From the NCBI GenBank assembly GCA_020310875.1, contig CM035407.1:94748733-94812732 (forward strand): 64,000 nt of DNA. The letters are read 5' to 3'. A program made the translations under genes and the position numbers. The notes under the pieces are model-generated. The model had not been told where the DNA came from. It did not search any database and saw only the letters and a program-made list of their open reading frames with translations. Below are positions 1 through 11,611 of this stretch, piece after piece. Source of the DNA: Ceratopteris richardii. Taxonomy: Eukaryota > Streptophyta > Polypodiopsida > Polypodiales > Pteridaceae. Position 1 is the first letter of the stretch; every line of letters starts with the position of its first letter.

Positions 1-282
1 ATTGACAAGAAACGTATCTGGATGGTTACAAAGTAATTTGCCTATGTGTGCAGGTGCTGAAGATGATCCACCCCTTTATCATAATAGCAGGACAATATGC
101 CATCAGGATGAATGGGTAAAGTCCAAATTCCTTTGATCTTGGAAGAGAAGCTCAAAAGATATGTGATAGCTACTGTATAAAGAGATCGGAGATATCTTTC
201 CATAGCAGTAAAACAAAATCTCAAAAATTAAAGGTAATATGCTCCTATAGACTAAATTCAATATGTAAATATATCACAATTA

Positions 283-645
283 TCAAACAGGTAAGGTAAA
301 CTGTAAAGGTAAGAATGAATCTTTAAACTCTTCTTGAAAAGCCTTCCAGGTGCGTGGACAATCTGCACGACGAGAAAGATCATTCCACCATAACTGCGCT
401 CGTCCTACCAAATAATTGGTGGCAAACTCAATTTTCTAATTTTCTGAATATAACCCATCGGAAAAGAAATCGTTGAATAGGGATAGCCATGATAAGACAA
501 AGCGGCCATCTTTTCGTCCGTCGAATTGAAGCATAGCATAACGTCCTTGTATGGTTTGTTGAAGTGCGTGAAGTTCTTGGTTCATAATCTCTAACTCTTG
601 CTCGAATGAGACTCCAGGTAAAGGTGAATTACTGTGATTCTCCAT
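283..645 (-). pseudogene. gag fragment of the left-edge gypsy element
   Basis: The minus-strand frame opens with ATG at 645 (MENHSNSP) and runs about 69 codons to a TAG at 436-438. The same frame then continues with a recognisable retrotrans_gag stretch (ATNYLVGRAQLWWNDL, then a Trp-x-x-Phe-x-x-x-Phe pattern) and stops again at 283. Gag would form the capsid-like particle in the cytoplasm. No zinc knuckle is reached. With an internal nonsense codon and only about 120 codons this is a broken N-terminal part. The family is clear; the exact lineage is not. Confidence 0.6.
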
Positions 646-963
646 GGTGCTCTTGGACCCTTGCTCTCACCCTTGGTGTCTTGAACCTTCTTGTTTGCAA
701 CCTTGGTGTCTCGATCCCGTGTTCTCAACCTTGCTTGGTATCTTGAACACTCAATCAAGTGCCACCCAAGGATTTTGAATGAATTCACACTTCCAAGCTA
801 GCTCATTGGAAAGTTTGTTCCGAGAGCTTTCCAACGGTATATTATACGCCTCAATCCGACCTACGGATTGAAAGTTACACTTAATTCTTTGTTGGGTCCA
901 TCCTTGAAATCGCCGCGAGCGCCTTGCACAAGTACCAAAGAAAAAGAGCTTGAATAACAATTC

Positions 964-1036
964 CAAGAGATGGTGGAGTGGTCAAAGTACTTCCCTTGAA
1001 AGTAGAAGTTTGTGGGTTCAAGTCCTCCTACCTTAG
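964..1036 (+). other. tRNA-Ser-like sequence with A and B boxes (probable relic)
   Basis: TGGTGGAGTGG at 971-981 fits the internal pol III A box with one mismatch, and GGTTCAAGTCC at 1015-1025 fits the B box exactly. Between them CTTGAAA could be an anticodon loop with TGA (Ser). The acceptor stem does not pair (964-970 against the bases after the T arm) and the long serine variable arm is missing, so a functional tRNA is unlikely. It may be a tRNA relic or part of a tRNA-derived SINE. It lies antisense within the gypsy leader. Confidence 0.3.
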
Positions 1037-1185
1037 GGACTCTAAACCTCTCTATTACCACTCAAAAATTAAAATTGTTTCGCGCATAGCCAACGGTCGC
1101 CAAGGGAGCCTTGGGTGCCAATGTTGCCAATGTATTGCCTAAGTTTTTGCCTAAGCTCTTTGCCTTAGTCGACGCCTTGGAGTAA

Positions 1186-1440
1186 GCCAAAGGACGTAGG
1201 TGAAGACGTAGGTTCTGGTTCTGGATCAGGATCAGAAATCGAAACTGAAACAGAAACAGAAACAGAAACCGGAAACAGAAACGGAAACGCCAAAGGACGT
1301 AGGTGAAGACGTAGGTTCTGGTTCTGGATCAGGATCAGAAACCGAAACTGAAACAGAAACAGAAACCGGAAACGGAAACGAAAACGAAAACGGAAACGGA
1401 GACGGAGACGGAGATGGTGATGGTGATGGAGATGGAATCG
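1186..1440. repeat. Leader tandem repeats: 103-bp duplication plus GAAACN hexamers
   Basis: A segment starting gccaaaggacgtaggtg at 1186 recurs at 1289, an offset of 103 bp. Both copies run into imperfect GAAACAG/GAAACGG hexamers, and the second continues into GGAGAC and GATGGT units up to about 1440. The array lies in the leader between primer site and gag. Confidence 0.85.
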
Positions 1441-1492
1441 GAATTCAGAATCGCGAACAGAGAACAGAACCCTCTGTATTAACGCGTGCAGA

Positions 1493-1504
1493 GCTCTGAT
1501 ACCA
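1493..1504 (-). promoter_or_regulatory. Primer-binding site, initiator tRNA-Met
   Basis: Minus-strand TGGTATCAGAGC is complementary to the 3' end of plant initiator tRNA-Met. It sits one base inside the LTR end, where minus-strand DNA synthesis of an LTR element is primed. Confidence 0.85.
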
Positions 1505-1505
1505 C

Positions 1506-1934
1506 TGTGTCAGGATCTTACTCACGCGCATACAGAGATTACGGAACCGGAAAACACACAGAGAATAGACGCAACAAGAGACGAGACACAACGCAGTATT
1601 GGGTGCAATCTCCCCCCATGCACTCTGTTCCGACAGTCCACAGAGTGCATGTATTTATAGGACTTTTGATTACGTCGAAAATAGTGGTTACATGAGGGCG
1701 GCTTCGAAAAGCAGGCGTGAAACTAAAAGTTGGTAACTTTTACAGAAAGCCATTACTTTCAATAACAAAAACTACGGTCTATAATGACCCTTATGCTAAC
1801 CATTACTTTTCTAACAATAGAACCTTCTACGTAGGTTTATTTACAAAATAAATAATGATTATTCGAATTATTGATGTCCACCCTTTCATGCCTTGCACGC
1901 TCCTCACGAACCTTCAGCTGCTATATCAAAAACA
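1506..1934 (-). repeat. 5' LTR of the left-edge gypsy element
   Basis: On the minus strand this begins TGTTTTTG and ends CTGACACA, directly followed after one base by a primer-binding site. A TATA-like CCTATAAATACATG lies near 1650-1663 on the minus strand, about 150 bases before the LTR end, which fits a U3/R promoter. The start is uncertain because only one LTR is in view. Confidence 0.55.
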
Positions 1935-1941
1935 TATTAAT

Positions 1942-2071
1942 ACATTAATAATTTAACATTTTAACAATGCTTTGTTCAATAATATACAACATGCCTCTCA
2001 GTTGACAAGCAACTGACCTCAACATTAATAATTTAACATTTTAACAATGCCTTGTTCAATAATATACAACA
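1942..2071 (+). repeat. Direct repeat of a 50-bp AT-rich segment
   Basis: Positions 1942-1991 and 2022-2071 are the same 50 bases with one difference (T/C at the tgcYttgtt site), separated by 30 unrelated bases. The left copy abuts the gypsy LTR, and the right copy abuts the broken gag of the next element. This marks a duplicated junction rather than a normal 5-bp target-site duplication. Confidence 0.85.
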
Positions 2072-3540
2072 CTAGCGTTCTTAAGGTTCCGTTTGTTAAT
2101 CCATCCAAGAATAATGAAATCATTTTTTGCTGAGTGGGTCTCTGTGCTGCTGGACATCTATCAACATACTGATTGAATCTTCGGGCAGCTATTTTCACGG
2201 TTTCATTAGGGTTCTCTTTAAAACTATGGATTAAAGATGCAGAATTGTGTTTAATTCCTCTCTTAGTGAATTCCCCTATGAATTCTTGAAAGAATTGCTC
2301 CATATTTCCAAATTGGTTGGGGTCCAATGGTTGGAACCAAGTCAGAGCCGTTCCTGTGAGGGTGAGTCCAAAAGACTCATACTGCACAAAGAAGTCGTCT
2401 ACTTGTTCAACTCTAAAAACTTTTTTAAATTCAGCAATGTGGCCGTAAGGTTCTCCCAATCCATCATAGTGATTCCTCACACATTTGGCCACTTGGATCA
2501 GTCTCAATCTTCTCATTGGCTCTGACTGTCTAGGCATTACAAGGAAGGCGGGGATTGCTGGTCTAACTGGGGGCATTCCAGGCTGCACTCCTATTGGTGG
2601 TCGTGGTCTTACTGGTGTTCAGTATTGATTTCCTATTCTAGGGTGGGTCTGATTGTGTGTTTGCACTCCGAGAGTCGCGAATTGGACATGAGCACGGTTA
2701 GGAACACTCCGTTGGCTTGTTTGTCCCGACATTGTGTGTTGTGCCTCTTGTTGTGTTCCGAAGGGGTTCTGAGAGGTGGTTGCATGTTCTCGTTGAGGGA
2801 ATACAGGCAAACCCATATATTTTAATCGAGATCTATCTATGGCATCAACCAACCAATACATCCTTTGATTTTTGTCCAGATATGTTACTCTAGACTCGTC
2901 GTCCGGATCCTTTAACTCATAAAAAGTCATCGGACTTTCTTCTCTTCCTTGGGCCGGTGAGTCAGTTTGCAATAACAAGTCCGATCCATGGATCAAGTAG
3001 ACTTACAGTAGGTAGTCGACTTGAGGTATCAAGTCCCCTCTCAAGACCTGAGTCACTATTGACTTGCCTCGAGGGGTAGTCACTAACTCCTCAGGTTTTG
3101 GTCTCTCTGAGCTTTCTTGTCCCACTAACTCTCCTCTCTCATTGATCAAATCAGGATATTCAGTCACTATGTAGACGTGACCCAACTTGTCCATGTATGC
3201 TCCACCTTCATACTTTGACAGCCGGTCTGGGCACAATTGTTGCATCCATGGAAGTCACCATCGTAGCCACAGATCTGTTTAAACCGTCCTGGTAGATGGG
3301 GATCTCTTGGGCATTAGTGGAAACATATTGCAAAGAAGTGTGGTATTCTCCTTCTACAGAAGTCATGAAGTTTCTCTCGAGAGTAGGACCCTACATGTCT
3401 TCTGAGGCCATGGGTAACTCCTCCTCTGAGTCACTAGAGGTATCCGAATAGATAGATCGGTGACTGACCTGAGCGGTACTTCCAACGGATGATATGACAC
3501 TTCTCCAGCTACTTAGAACCCTTCCTGATCTCAAGTTCAT
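2025..3540 (-). pseudogene. gag of the giant-type gypsy family, broken
   Basis: The minus-strand frame starts at 3540 with MNLRSGR, the same start as the intact giant element, and stops at 3391-3393. After a frameshift one frame continues from 3245 to 2025 with in-frame stops near 3003 and 2619. Segments match the giant gag in order: a LDK-x-G-x-x-Y-x-VT region with TPRGKS, a DPD-x-x-x-RVTYLD region, then the retrotrans_gag core (NHYDGLGEPYGHIAEF, FGLTLTGTALTWFQPLDP). Homology stops at about 2072, just before the zinc knuckles, where the 50-bp repeat begins. No protease or RT follows. Confidence 0.8.
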
Positions 3541-3639
3541 TCACCCTCCTAGGGCCCTCTAGACCTCTAAAACTCTCCCTAAGTGGTTCCTCAAATGCCT
3601 CAGAGTTACCCTTGAAAATGCCCCAAATGTTCTGGGTGG

Positions 3640-4420
3640 TACCACCTTTGGTGATACTGCACTAGGCGATATTGCTCGTCAGATGATACGATACTACTTC
3701 TCTAAGCGATACGATATTATGGCAACAGGCGATATGATACCATCCGGCCAGACGATACGATATCGCTGCTATGCACGATACAATAGTGGAAACTGCACGA
3801 TACGATACCACGTAGGCTCACGATACGATACCTAAAAAATGGACGATACAATACTTAAGCAACAGACGATAGGATGCCTATGCACTGGTGATACGATATC
3901 GGGAATTCTCACGATATGATACCTGGGGAGTCCGTGATACGATACTAGAAAACTGGACGATACAATACCATGGTTACAGACGAAACGATACCACTTTTAC
4001 AAATGATATGATACTGCTATTCACTGATACAATACTGGAAACTACACGATACGATACCACTTTTTGGATGATACGATACCAAAAAGGGTGGCGATACGAT
4101 ACTAGACTTCTCACGATAGGATACCAGTGCATTTGGTGATACGATACTGCCAATTTGCATGATACGATACTAAAATGGTAAAATGGTATTGTGATATGAT
4201 ACTAGAAGTGAGATGATACGATACCAAAAGTGGACCATGATATGATACCACTTTGGTAAAGTGCAATCGCGATACCAACCAAGCGATACGATACCAAAAA
4301 TGGTATCGTGATACCACGGCTGGTAATCGACGATACGATACTTCGGCGAGTATCACGATACAAGGGAATTTTTGGTATCGCGATACCAAAAACTCAACCG
4401 ATCGTGATACTCAAGCCAAA
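3640..4420 (-). repeat. Leader array of GATACGATAC units with variable spacers
   Basis: Around 25-30 degenerate copies of GATACGATAC(C/T) recur about every 20-28 bases, with unrelated spacers between them. In element orientation the unit reads GTATCGTATCG. The array lies immediately upstream of the MNLRSGR gag start, the same place where the intact giant element carries its TCTATCGCGACAGA array. Confidence 0.8.
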
Positions 4421-5051
4421 ACGCCTCCAAATTCAGAACTTTTTTCACCCCCTTGCTCTTCTCTCACCCCTCTTCACTTCTACACCCCTGTTTCACAAGA
4501 AGAGATCCTCCAAACACTCTGTCCCACCCCGCGATATCGATCGGGACTTTAATCACGTGGAAGTGTAAATTTTTCAGAATTCTTGAGATTAATGTTTGAT
4601 TGTAGCTTACCTTTAGGTTGCAATGCTCAAGCCTTGAGGTCACTAGGTAAGTATGAGGGCTCAGTTTGCACGATACCAACTCATCGATACTGGCCATTGT
4701 GCTCAGACGATACCAAAATGAAGCTAAGTGTCAAATGAACTTCAAATTTTTGGTTTTTATACTTTTTGGTGACTGAAGCTTAACTACACTAATTTGGAAA
4801 ACTTTTTTGGAAGTTTTCTTGGTAATCTTAGCTTATTTCTACTCCACCTCTCTTCCTAACTTAACCCTAACTCTTTCTTCTCTTCCTCTCTTCTAACCCT
4901 AAACCTAAAAACTCATTACACACACCTCCGGGATTTGAAGTAACAAGTGCTGAAGTGTTTGACTACTTGCCACTGAACGAATTCACTTCTACAAGTACGA
5001 TTTCATCACTGTCGAACTATAACCATCACGAAGGGACCTTGGTTGAGTTGT
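4421..5051. other. No gene seen: remaining leader of the decayed gypsy element
   Basis: This stretch holds pyrimidine-rich tracts (for example near 4440-4500 and 4840-4920) and two further GATACCA motifs near 4670-4710, but no coding region or pairing structure I recognise. It lies between the leader array and the primer-site relic. Confidence 0.4.
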
Positions 5052-5069
5052 TCCCCTGCGACCGCACCA
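5052..5069 (-). promoter_or_regulatory. Decayed tRNA-Asp primer-binding site
   Basis: Minus-strand sequence matches 14 of 18 bases of the tRNA-Asp complement found intact at 33656-33673. It is placed correctly, next to an LTR-like end at about 5076. Mutations at four sites would weaken priming. Confidence 0.6.
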
Positions 5070-5214
5070 AAAACGTGTGTACCTAAGTCAAGAAGTCTTA
5101 GGTACTTGTGCCAAAGAGACTAAATCTCATTTGCCAGACAAGTGCGTATAGTGGGGAATTGACACATGCTTATTTGTCGATCCGACAAACTGCCCTAACC
5201 AATCGTATGAGGAC

Positions 5215-6051
5215 CGTTGGTGCAATTCACAAGCCTTCACATTTGGCTTGTAGTTCAACCACATATGGAGAAGCATAGAAACCAATGCTAGTGGTTAATT
5301 ACCACTTTACTCTTTTGTAAAAGTCATAATTGACTCGGAATCGTTGTAAACACCTACCAAAAGGAACTGGTGGAAACGTTAGCTTTGATTGAAGGAATAT
5401 CTTCTAGGATGTAGGAGCATGATTATAGAGAGCCAAAGTTTGAATTCAAATTCAAACTTTGAACCCAACCACTATAAAAGTGAGCATAAAAAAGTCACGG
5501 GTAGAAGAGTCACTTTCCGAGCTTCTCATTATCAATTATGAGCGTGTGTGAGGCCTACACTCTAGCTCACACCTATCTATACCACTAGGCAATGATCTTC
5601 ATGCCTATGGCATTGTATACAAGTGTTCGTTAATACATATATCTACATTGTTCATTTCTGGGTTCAAAGTCATAGTGTTTGAAAGTCTGTCAACTTGTGG
5701 AGAGCATATCTCACTCATTTCTCCACCAAATTCAAAGAGCTATAGCTTGTTGGAACCGCCTCAAAGTATAATACATGCCATCAAATTTTGAAGAATTTCT
5801 ATTCAGCCATTTCAGAGAAAAGATCGTCGAAGTGATCACTGGTCGAAGTCTGCAAAAGTCCTAAAATATGGGGGGTAAAGGTTTACTTGCTAAACTGATT
5901 TCTCTGAGCATAGTTAATCTTTTGATATCATTCCACTTGGAATAGTTAGCTTGCTAGGCTAATTAGATACCCCTAAAAGGAAGTTTTTCAATTCCTACTG
6001 TGTTGTTCATACTGAGCAAAAGATACAGCAGGTGTAGTGATAAAAATAGAA
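5215..6051 (+). repeat. 5' LTR of the copia remnant
   Basis: Aligns over its whole length with 7841-8677. The canonical TG start has become CG (CGTTGGTGCAATTC against TGTTGGTACAATTC). The shared block ends in aaaaatagaa, not in CA, so the outer end may have changed. Confidence 0.85.
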
Positions 6052-7798
6052 TGAAGACATCACTTCATATGATGAAGACATTATCAATCTTGAAGAGTTC
6101 AAGGCATGGAAGTCCAAAGGCAAAGTCAAGATGAAGAAACTTGAAGACATACCTGAATCTTCAAATCAATCAATCAGAAGATCACAAAGGGAAAGCAAGA
6201 AACCTATCAGATATGGGTATGATACCTCTCTTGTTACTAAACACTCTATTTATCTTGCCAAAGATTTGTCAATTGAAGAACCAGGATCATATGAAGAAGC
6301 CATGACCAAGACAGAATGGAAGGAAGCTATGGATGAGGAGATTGAAGCACTCAAAGAATGTGATACATGGGAACTAATACCAAAGAAAGAGTCCATGAAG
6401 GTAATTAGATCCAGATGGATCTATAAACTCAAAAGAAATTCTGATGGGTCAATTAACACGTACAAAGCCAGATTGGTAGCCAAGGGTTTTGCACAAACCC
6501 AAGGCATTGACTATGAAGAAACATTCTCACTTGTGGCTAAGATGTGAACCATCAGGGTGTTGGTAAGTGTGGCTGCATCTAAAAATTGGAACATGTATCA
6601 ATTAGATGTAAAAAATGATTTCTTGAATGGATGGATTTCAGAGGAGGTGTATATGTCACAACCTCCTGGCTATGAGAATCCTAACAAGGTAACATATGTG
6701 TGCAAATTTGAATAAAGATCTTTATGGATTGAAGCAGGCACCTAGGGCATGGAATCAAAGGTTGACCACATACCTTAAAGACCAAGGTTTTGTCATGAAC
6801 AAGGCAGACACTTCTCTGTTCATCAAGAGAAGTAATTCAGAGGTAATATACCTATGTGTATATGTTGATGATATCATACTTACAGGTAATGATGTGAATG
6901 GAATCAGACAAATCAAGAACCAGATGATGAAGGAGTTCAAGATCAATGATCTTGGTCTACTAAAGTACTTTCTTGGATTTGAGTTAGTTTATACTAACTT
7001 TGGAATCTATATCACTCAGAAAAAATACATACATGATATGTTGAAGAAGTTTCATTTGCAGGATGCCAAAGTTGCAAGTACTCCAATGGAGGTAAACCTA
7101 AAACAAAGGTGATGAAATTGATGACATTACAAGTTATCAAAGCATTGTGGGTAGCTTGAATTATGCTACCTTAACAAGGATAGATATTGCATATGGAGTT
7201 AGTGTGCTAAGTCAATTTATGCACAAGCCCAGAGCACCTCACTTGGAGGCTGCCAAAAGGATATTAAAGTATCTCAAGGTTACAGAACATCATGGTTTGT
7301 ATTTCCCTTACACTTCAGATTTGGATATTAAGATCTATTCAGATGCTGATTGGGTAGGATGCAAGGATGATAGGAGGAGCACTTCAGGATACATTTCATT
7401 TGCAGGTGATAAACCAATATCATGGTCTTCAAAGAAGCAACCTACTGTTGCCTTATCTTCTATAGAAGCAGAGTATAGAGGATTGGCTAATGCCACACAA
7501 GAAGCCATATGGATCAAGCTATTGTATACAGAATTGGGTTTATATACTAAGTCACCATTGATCTTTGGAGATAATACAAGCTCACTTCACCTTGTAGCTA
7601 ATCCTATCTATCATGCTAGGACCAAGCATATAGAGGTCCATTACCATATGTGAGAGAAAAACTATTAAACAAGGACATTCAACTAACTTATGTATCAACC
7701 AACATGCAGTGGGCAGATTTGTTAACTAAAGCTTTGGATAGAACCAAACTTTGCAGATTCAAATCAATGATTGGATTGCAGGATATACATCAAGACTG
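6052..7798 (+). pseudogene. copia pol fragment (RT and RNase H)
   Basis: The open frame from the LTR junction encodes the integrase-RT linker and the start of RT (WIYKLKRNSDG, YKARLVAKGFAQTQGIDYEETFS), then stops with TGA at 6545-6547. After further readable RT (YQLDVKNDFLNG) a frameshift near 6713 leads to YGLKQAPRAWNQ and the catalytic YVDD box (6863-6874 region). Another shift near 7110 leads to RNase H (SDADWVGC, ISWSSKKQPTVALSS, EAEYRG), and a last shift near 7650 to the C-terminal tail ending at 7798. Four or more lesions make it non-functional. It would copy and integrate the element in an intact copy. Confidence 0.88.
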
Positions 7799-7840
7799 AA
7801 GAATCAAGACCAAGCCAAATTGTTTGGCTTGAGTGGGAGC

Positions 7841-8677
7841 TGTTGGTACAATTCACAAGCCTTCACATTTGGCTTGTAGTTCAACCACATATGGAGAAGC
7901 ATAGATATCAATGCTAGTGGTTAATTACCACTTTACTCTTTTGTAAAAGTCATAATTGACTTGGAATCTTTGTAAAGACCTACCAAAAGAAACTCACAAA
8001 AATGTTAGCTTTGATTGAAGGAATATCTCCTAGGATGTAGGAGCTTGATTATAGAGAGCCAAAGTTTGAATTCAAATTCAAACTTTGAACCCAACCACTA
8101 AAAAAGTGATCATAAAAAAGTCACGTGTAGAAGAGTCACTTTTCGAGCTTCTCATTATCAATTCTGAGTGTGTGTGAGGCCTACACTCTAGCCCACACCT
8201 ATCTACACCACTAGGCAATGATCTTCATGCCTATGGCATTGTATACAAGTGTTCACTAATACAAATATCTACATTGTTCATTTCTGAGTTCACTGTCATA
8301 GTGTCTGAAAGTCTTTCAATGTATGGAGAGCATATCTCACTCATTTCTCCACAAAATTCAAAGATCTATAGGTTGTTGGAACCAGCTCAAAGTATACTAC
8401 ACGCTATCAAAGTTTGAAGAATTTCTATTTAGCCATTTCAGAGAAAAGGTCATCGAAGTGATCACTGGTCGAAGTCTGCAACAGTCCTAAAATATTGGGG
8501 GTAAAGGTTTACTTGCTAAATTGATTTCTCTCAGCATAGTTAATCTTTTTATATCATTCCACTTGGAATAGTTAGCTTGCTAAGCTAATTAGATACCCCT
8601 AAAAGGAATTTTTTCAATTCCTACTGTGTTGGTCATACTGAGCAAAATATATAGCACGTGAAGTGACAAAAATAGAA
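7841..8677 (+). repeat. 3' LTR of the copia remnant
   Basis: Begins TGTTGGTACAATTCAC directly after the purine tract and pairs with the repeat at 5215. Many single-base differences between the copies show that the insertion is old compared with the giant element. Confidence 0.87.
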
Positions 8678-9450
8678 GGTTTTCTTGAAGGCTTGAAGGA
8701 CAAAGTTGTCTGTTTTGATTTATTTGTTTCATACATCATTTCCAAAGTACATATACCATTTTATGGTGGTATTGGAAAGCTAAGAAGGTCTACTTATCAA
8801 CTCTGAAGCATCAAAGGGCTGGTACAAAGTAGGATTTGGCAGTACCTACTCATTCTCTTTGAGTGTCCATCCATCATTCCCAACAAGGACGTGTGCACAC
8901 ATGATGGAAAATGAAGTAGTTTAGCACAAATGCATGAGAAAAGACTAACCTACCTCTCTAACTCACTTAGGTACTGAAAGTGTCCGTCCCGATACCACTT
9001 ACAATAAATTTCACTAAATCGAGGATTTCTCCCAGCACCAAACTCGAATATGGCCAATACTGGGTTTCTTTCCAAGCTCTTGACGAGACGCATCTATTGG
9101 AGGTAATCTCACTTGATTCTAACAATCATGCTTCAAGTTATGACCAAAATAGTGAATGGTGGGAAACACCCACACTTACTCCACAACTCCTAATAGCTCA
9201 CACACACACTACAAGAGCTCAAAAATAGTGGAGATAGGTAGACAACAGTCCTACACACACATTTCAAGCATTACACACACAACAAAGATCATAGAGAAGA
9301 TGAAAATCTGCAAGAAAGAAGCAATTTTGAAAATCAGTAGTTCTCCTTCTTCACAATGGCAAAAAGTATCTACAAAGAGTCACAAAGTGACTTATATACA
9401 TGTGCCCTAAAAATGGTCCTTTCACACGTCACCGGCACTTTATTGGCTAA
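8678..9450 (-). repeat. LTR-like segment of the decayed gypsy element
   Basis: Continues the LTR fragment 5076-5214 beyond the copia insertion. On the minus strand a CCAAT motif (9442-9446) lies about 45 bases upstream of a TATATAAG box (9391-9398), a normal promoter spacing for U3. No protein-coding region is convincing. The upstream limit is not fixed by a second LTR. Confidence 0.4.
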
Positions 9451-9575
9451 TGAAGAAATCTCAGATGAGTAGAGAGAGTTAATGATAGGTTGTGAATGAA
9501 AGGTAATTTTATTTTAATAATATTATTCTTTCTTCATTTATGGATATTAGTTTCTATTTACTAATTTAATTTCTT

Positions 9576-10386
9576 TTGCACGCTCCAATGTTCACTAATA
9601 TGTGGGCTTTTGGACAACATATTAGAATCAAAGCCATCGATTCTTTACGTAAAACAGAGGAGTCTAGTATTGTTGCTTCTTTCAAGCAGCTATCACGTGC
9701 TAGATCAAAAGACACGAACCTTATAGATGGCGAACTTGGTTATGTAGGAACTATTGTTGGTATCTATGAAATTTCATTCCATACATTCAAACAGGTAGAA
9801 AAAAGTTTATATTTTTTATGATAGAGTTAGTTATTTTTTTAAGCACCTAATAATGGGTATATTTTGATAGGTCATTTTGAAGGTTGACTGGTTTTGGGAT
9901 GAGTATAAAGGTAGTAATTCCACATTAAGAAGGAATTATCTGGGTTTTGAGCAATTGATTCTTCCAAGGTAAGGTGATCTACTAAAGAACCATATATTCT
10001 TCCTAGGCATATTGAACAAGCATTTTTTTTATAAAAACCTAGATGCTCACCCTTGGTGGCAAGTCATTCATGTTCAACCTAGAGGTAGGTCATTGTTTGA
10101 ACAATTTATTGTTAGAGAGATAAAAAAAAGTCCTCTTGATGATTCAACATCAGATATTGATACATCAACATCTGAAAGAGAAATTAGAATCATTATACGT
10201 GATAATGATACTAATCTTTTTGATGAAGAGGATAATACTCTACATGCTGATTCTATTGATGACGAAGATGAATTACTAGAAATGGATACTAATACATCAA
10301 TAGATGATGTGACTCATGAGAACACACATTTAACAATGGAAGAAATAAATGAATCAATAAGGATAATGAAGATGAGACTATATTGA
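9576..10386 (+). pseudogene. CACTA (En/Spm) transposon protein fragment, DUF4216-like
   Basis: Exon-like sequence 9576-9794 (SRARSKDTNL, YVGTIVGIYEISFHTFKQ) is followed by a 76-bp GT-AG intron at 9795-9870 and by ILKVDWFWDEY, NYLGFEQLILPR. After a break at 9970 comes EPYILPRHIEQAFF, then YKNLDAHPWWQVIHVQPRG and an acidic tail ending at 10386. This is the usual order of the DUF4216 region downstream of TNP2 transposase in CACTA elements. A slip in the T8 run near 10022 shifts the frame. No transposase core or CACTA terminal repeat was found nearby. Confidence 0.6.
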
Positions 10387-10599
10387 TGTCTTACCAAAAT
10401 GATTAGATAGTAAATTCTAATCTAATTATCGATCAATAACTTGAAGCTTCTGAATGGGTATCAAATAATAGATTCTTTATTCAACTTGAATAACAATGAA
10501 TCTTACTAGAGAGATGAAATCATGTTGTTTTAAGTTAGAACATGAAGCTCGGGGGTATGCCTAATTATTTTATGTATAGCTTTATCTTCGAGGAGAAAA

Positions 10600-11050
10600 T
10601 TTTTATCATGTATGTATGCATACGTGTGTGTATTCATGTGTATTATATGTATACATGTGTTAGTATGCATATATATGTATTTCATGTATATGTATGTGTG
10701 TGCATATGTTTGATATATGTAAACATGTGTTAGTACGCATATGTGTATATATGCATATGCATATGTGTATATATGCATATGCATATGCATTTGTGTAAAA
10801 TATTCATGTATGCATGTATAAGTATACATTTGTGCATGTAGGCATGTATATGTGATGTGTACATGTATATATGTATATGTGTCTATGTGTAAATGTGTAC
10901 ATGTAAATATGTATGCATGTATATATATTTATGTGTGCATTTAGGCATGTATGTGTGATGCATAATGGATCTACTCCATTTTATATTTATGTATGTGTAT
11001 CTACATGATGTGTATATATCTTTATATATATTATGATCCTCGTTGATTTG
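10600..11050. repeat. ATGTGTAT-rich simple repeat
   Basis: Degenerate mixtures of TATG, TGTA and ATGCAT units, with no stable period over long stretches. Open frames here on either strand are artefacts of low complexity. Confidence 0.85.
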
Positions 11051-11264
11051 AGTAGCTAGATATAGAGGCATAAGGTTGGGAGGAGAGACATCTCTCTAGT
11101 AGGACGTTGGAGGAATAGATGCAATGTGTACATATACTTCAATCATATGGCTAAAAGGTTGAATTAGAGTTTCTAAATTAGGGGTTTAAAAACCCTAATA
11201 TCAAAATTAATGTTTTCAAATTAGGTTTTTGAAATAGGATTTATTTATTTATATATAGATATAA

Positions 11265-11611
<347 letters not shown>

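Larger units (their letters stand above)
1..1934 (-). mobile_element. Ty3/gypsy element, 5' part only, entering from the left edge
   Basis: Read on the minus strand, the order is 5' LTR, primer-binding site, leader with tandem repeats, then a gag start with an in-frame stop. The rest of the element lies left of the window. Gypsy assignment rests on the gag fragment (Trp-Trp pair and a following Trp-x-x-Phe-x-x-x-Phe pattern typical of retrotrans_gag). The LTR boundary on the right is set by a TG start and CA end read by eye; no second LTR is available to confirm it. Confidence 0.55.
5215..8677 (+). mobile_element. Ty1/copia remnant with two LTRs and a large internal deletion
   Basis: Two 837-bp direct repeats flank a fragment encoding only part of RT and RNase H. 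The 5' LTR runs straight into mid-pol sequence at about 6052, so primer site, gag, protease and nearly all of integrase are gone. A short purine tract (agtgggagc) precedes the 3' LTR. I found no matching 5-bp target-site duplication. Confidence 0.85.
2022..9450 (-). mobile_element. Decayed relative of the giant gypsy element, split by a copia remnant
   Basis: On the minus strand the order is LTR-like sequence (about 9450 to 8678 and 5214 to 5076), decayed tRNA-Asp primer site, repeat-rich leader, and a gag reading frame opening with MNLRSGR, as in the giant element. Everything after gag is missing. The copia remnant at 5215-8677 sits in the LTR region. The outer limit near 9450 is approximate because no second LTR exists. 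Confidence 0.6.

Noticed and set aside
964..1036. Functional tRNA-Ser gene
   Set aside because: The acceptor stem does not pair and the serine variable arm is missing.
3640..4420. CRISPR-like array (short repeat, variable spacers)
   Set aside because: The repeats are only about 10 bases and very degenerate, spacing is irregular, and the array lies in a plant retrotransposon leader with no cas genes.
3888..4552. ORFs inside the GATACGATAC array
   Set aside because: They are repeat-derived (Tyr/Asp/Thr/Ile patterns) on both strands and without any known domain.
5215..8677. Target-site duplication of the copia remnant
   Set aside because: Flanks GGAC and GGTT do not give a 5-bp match, so it was not claimed.
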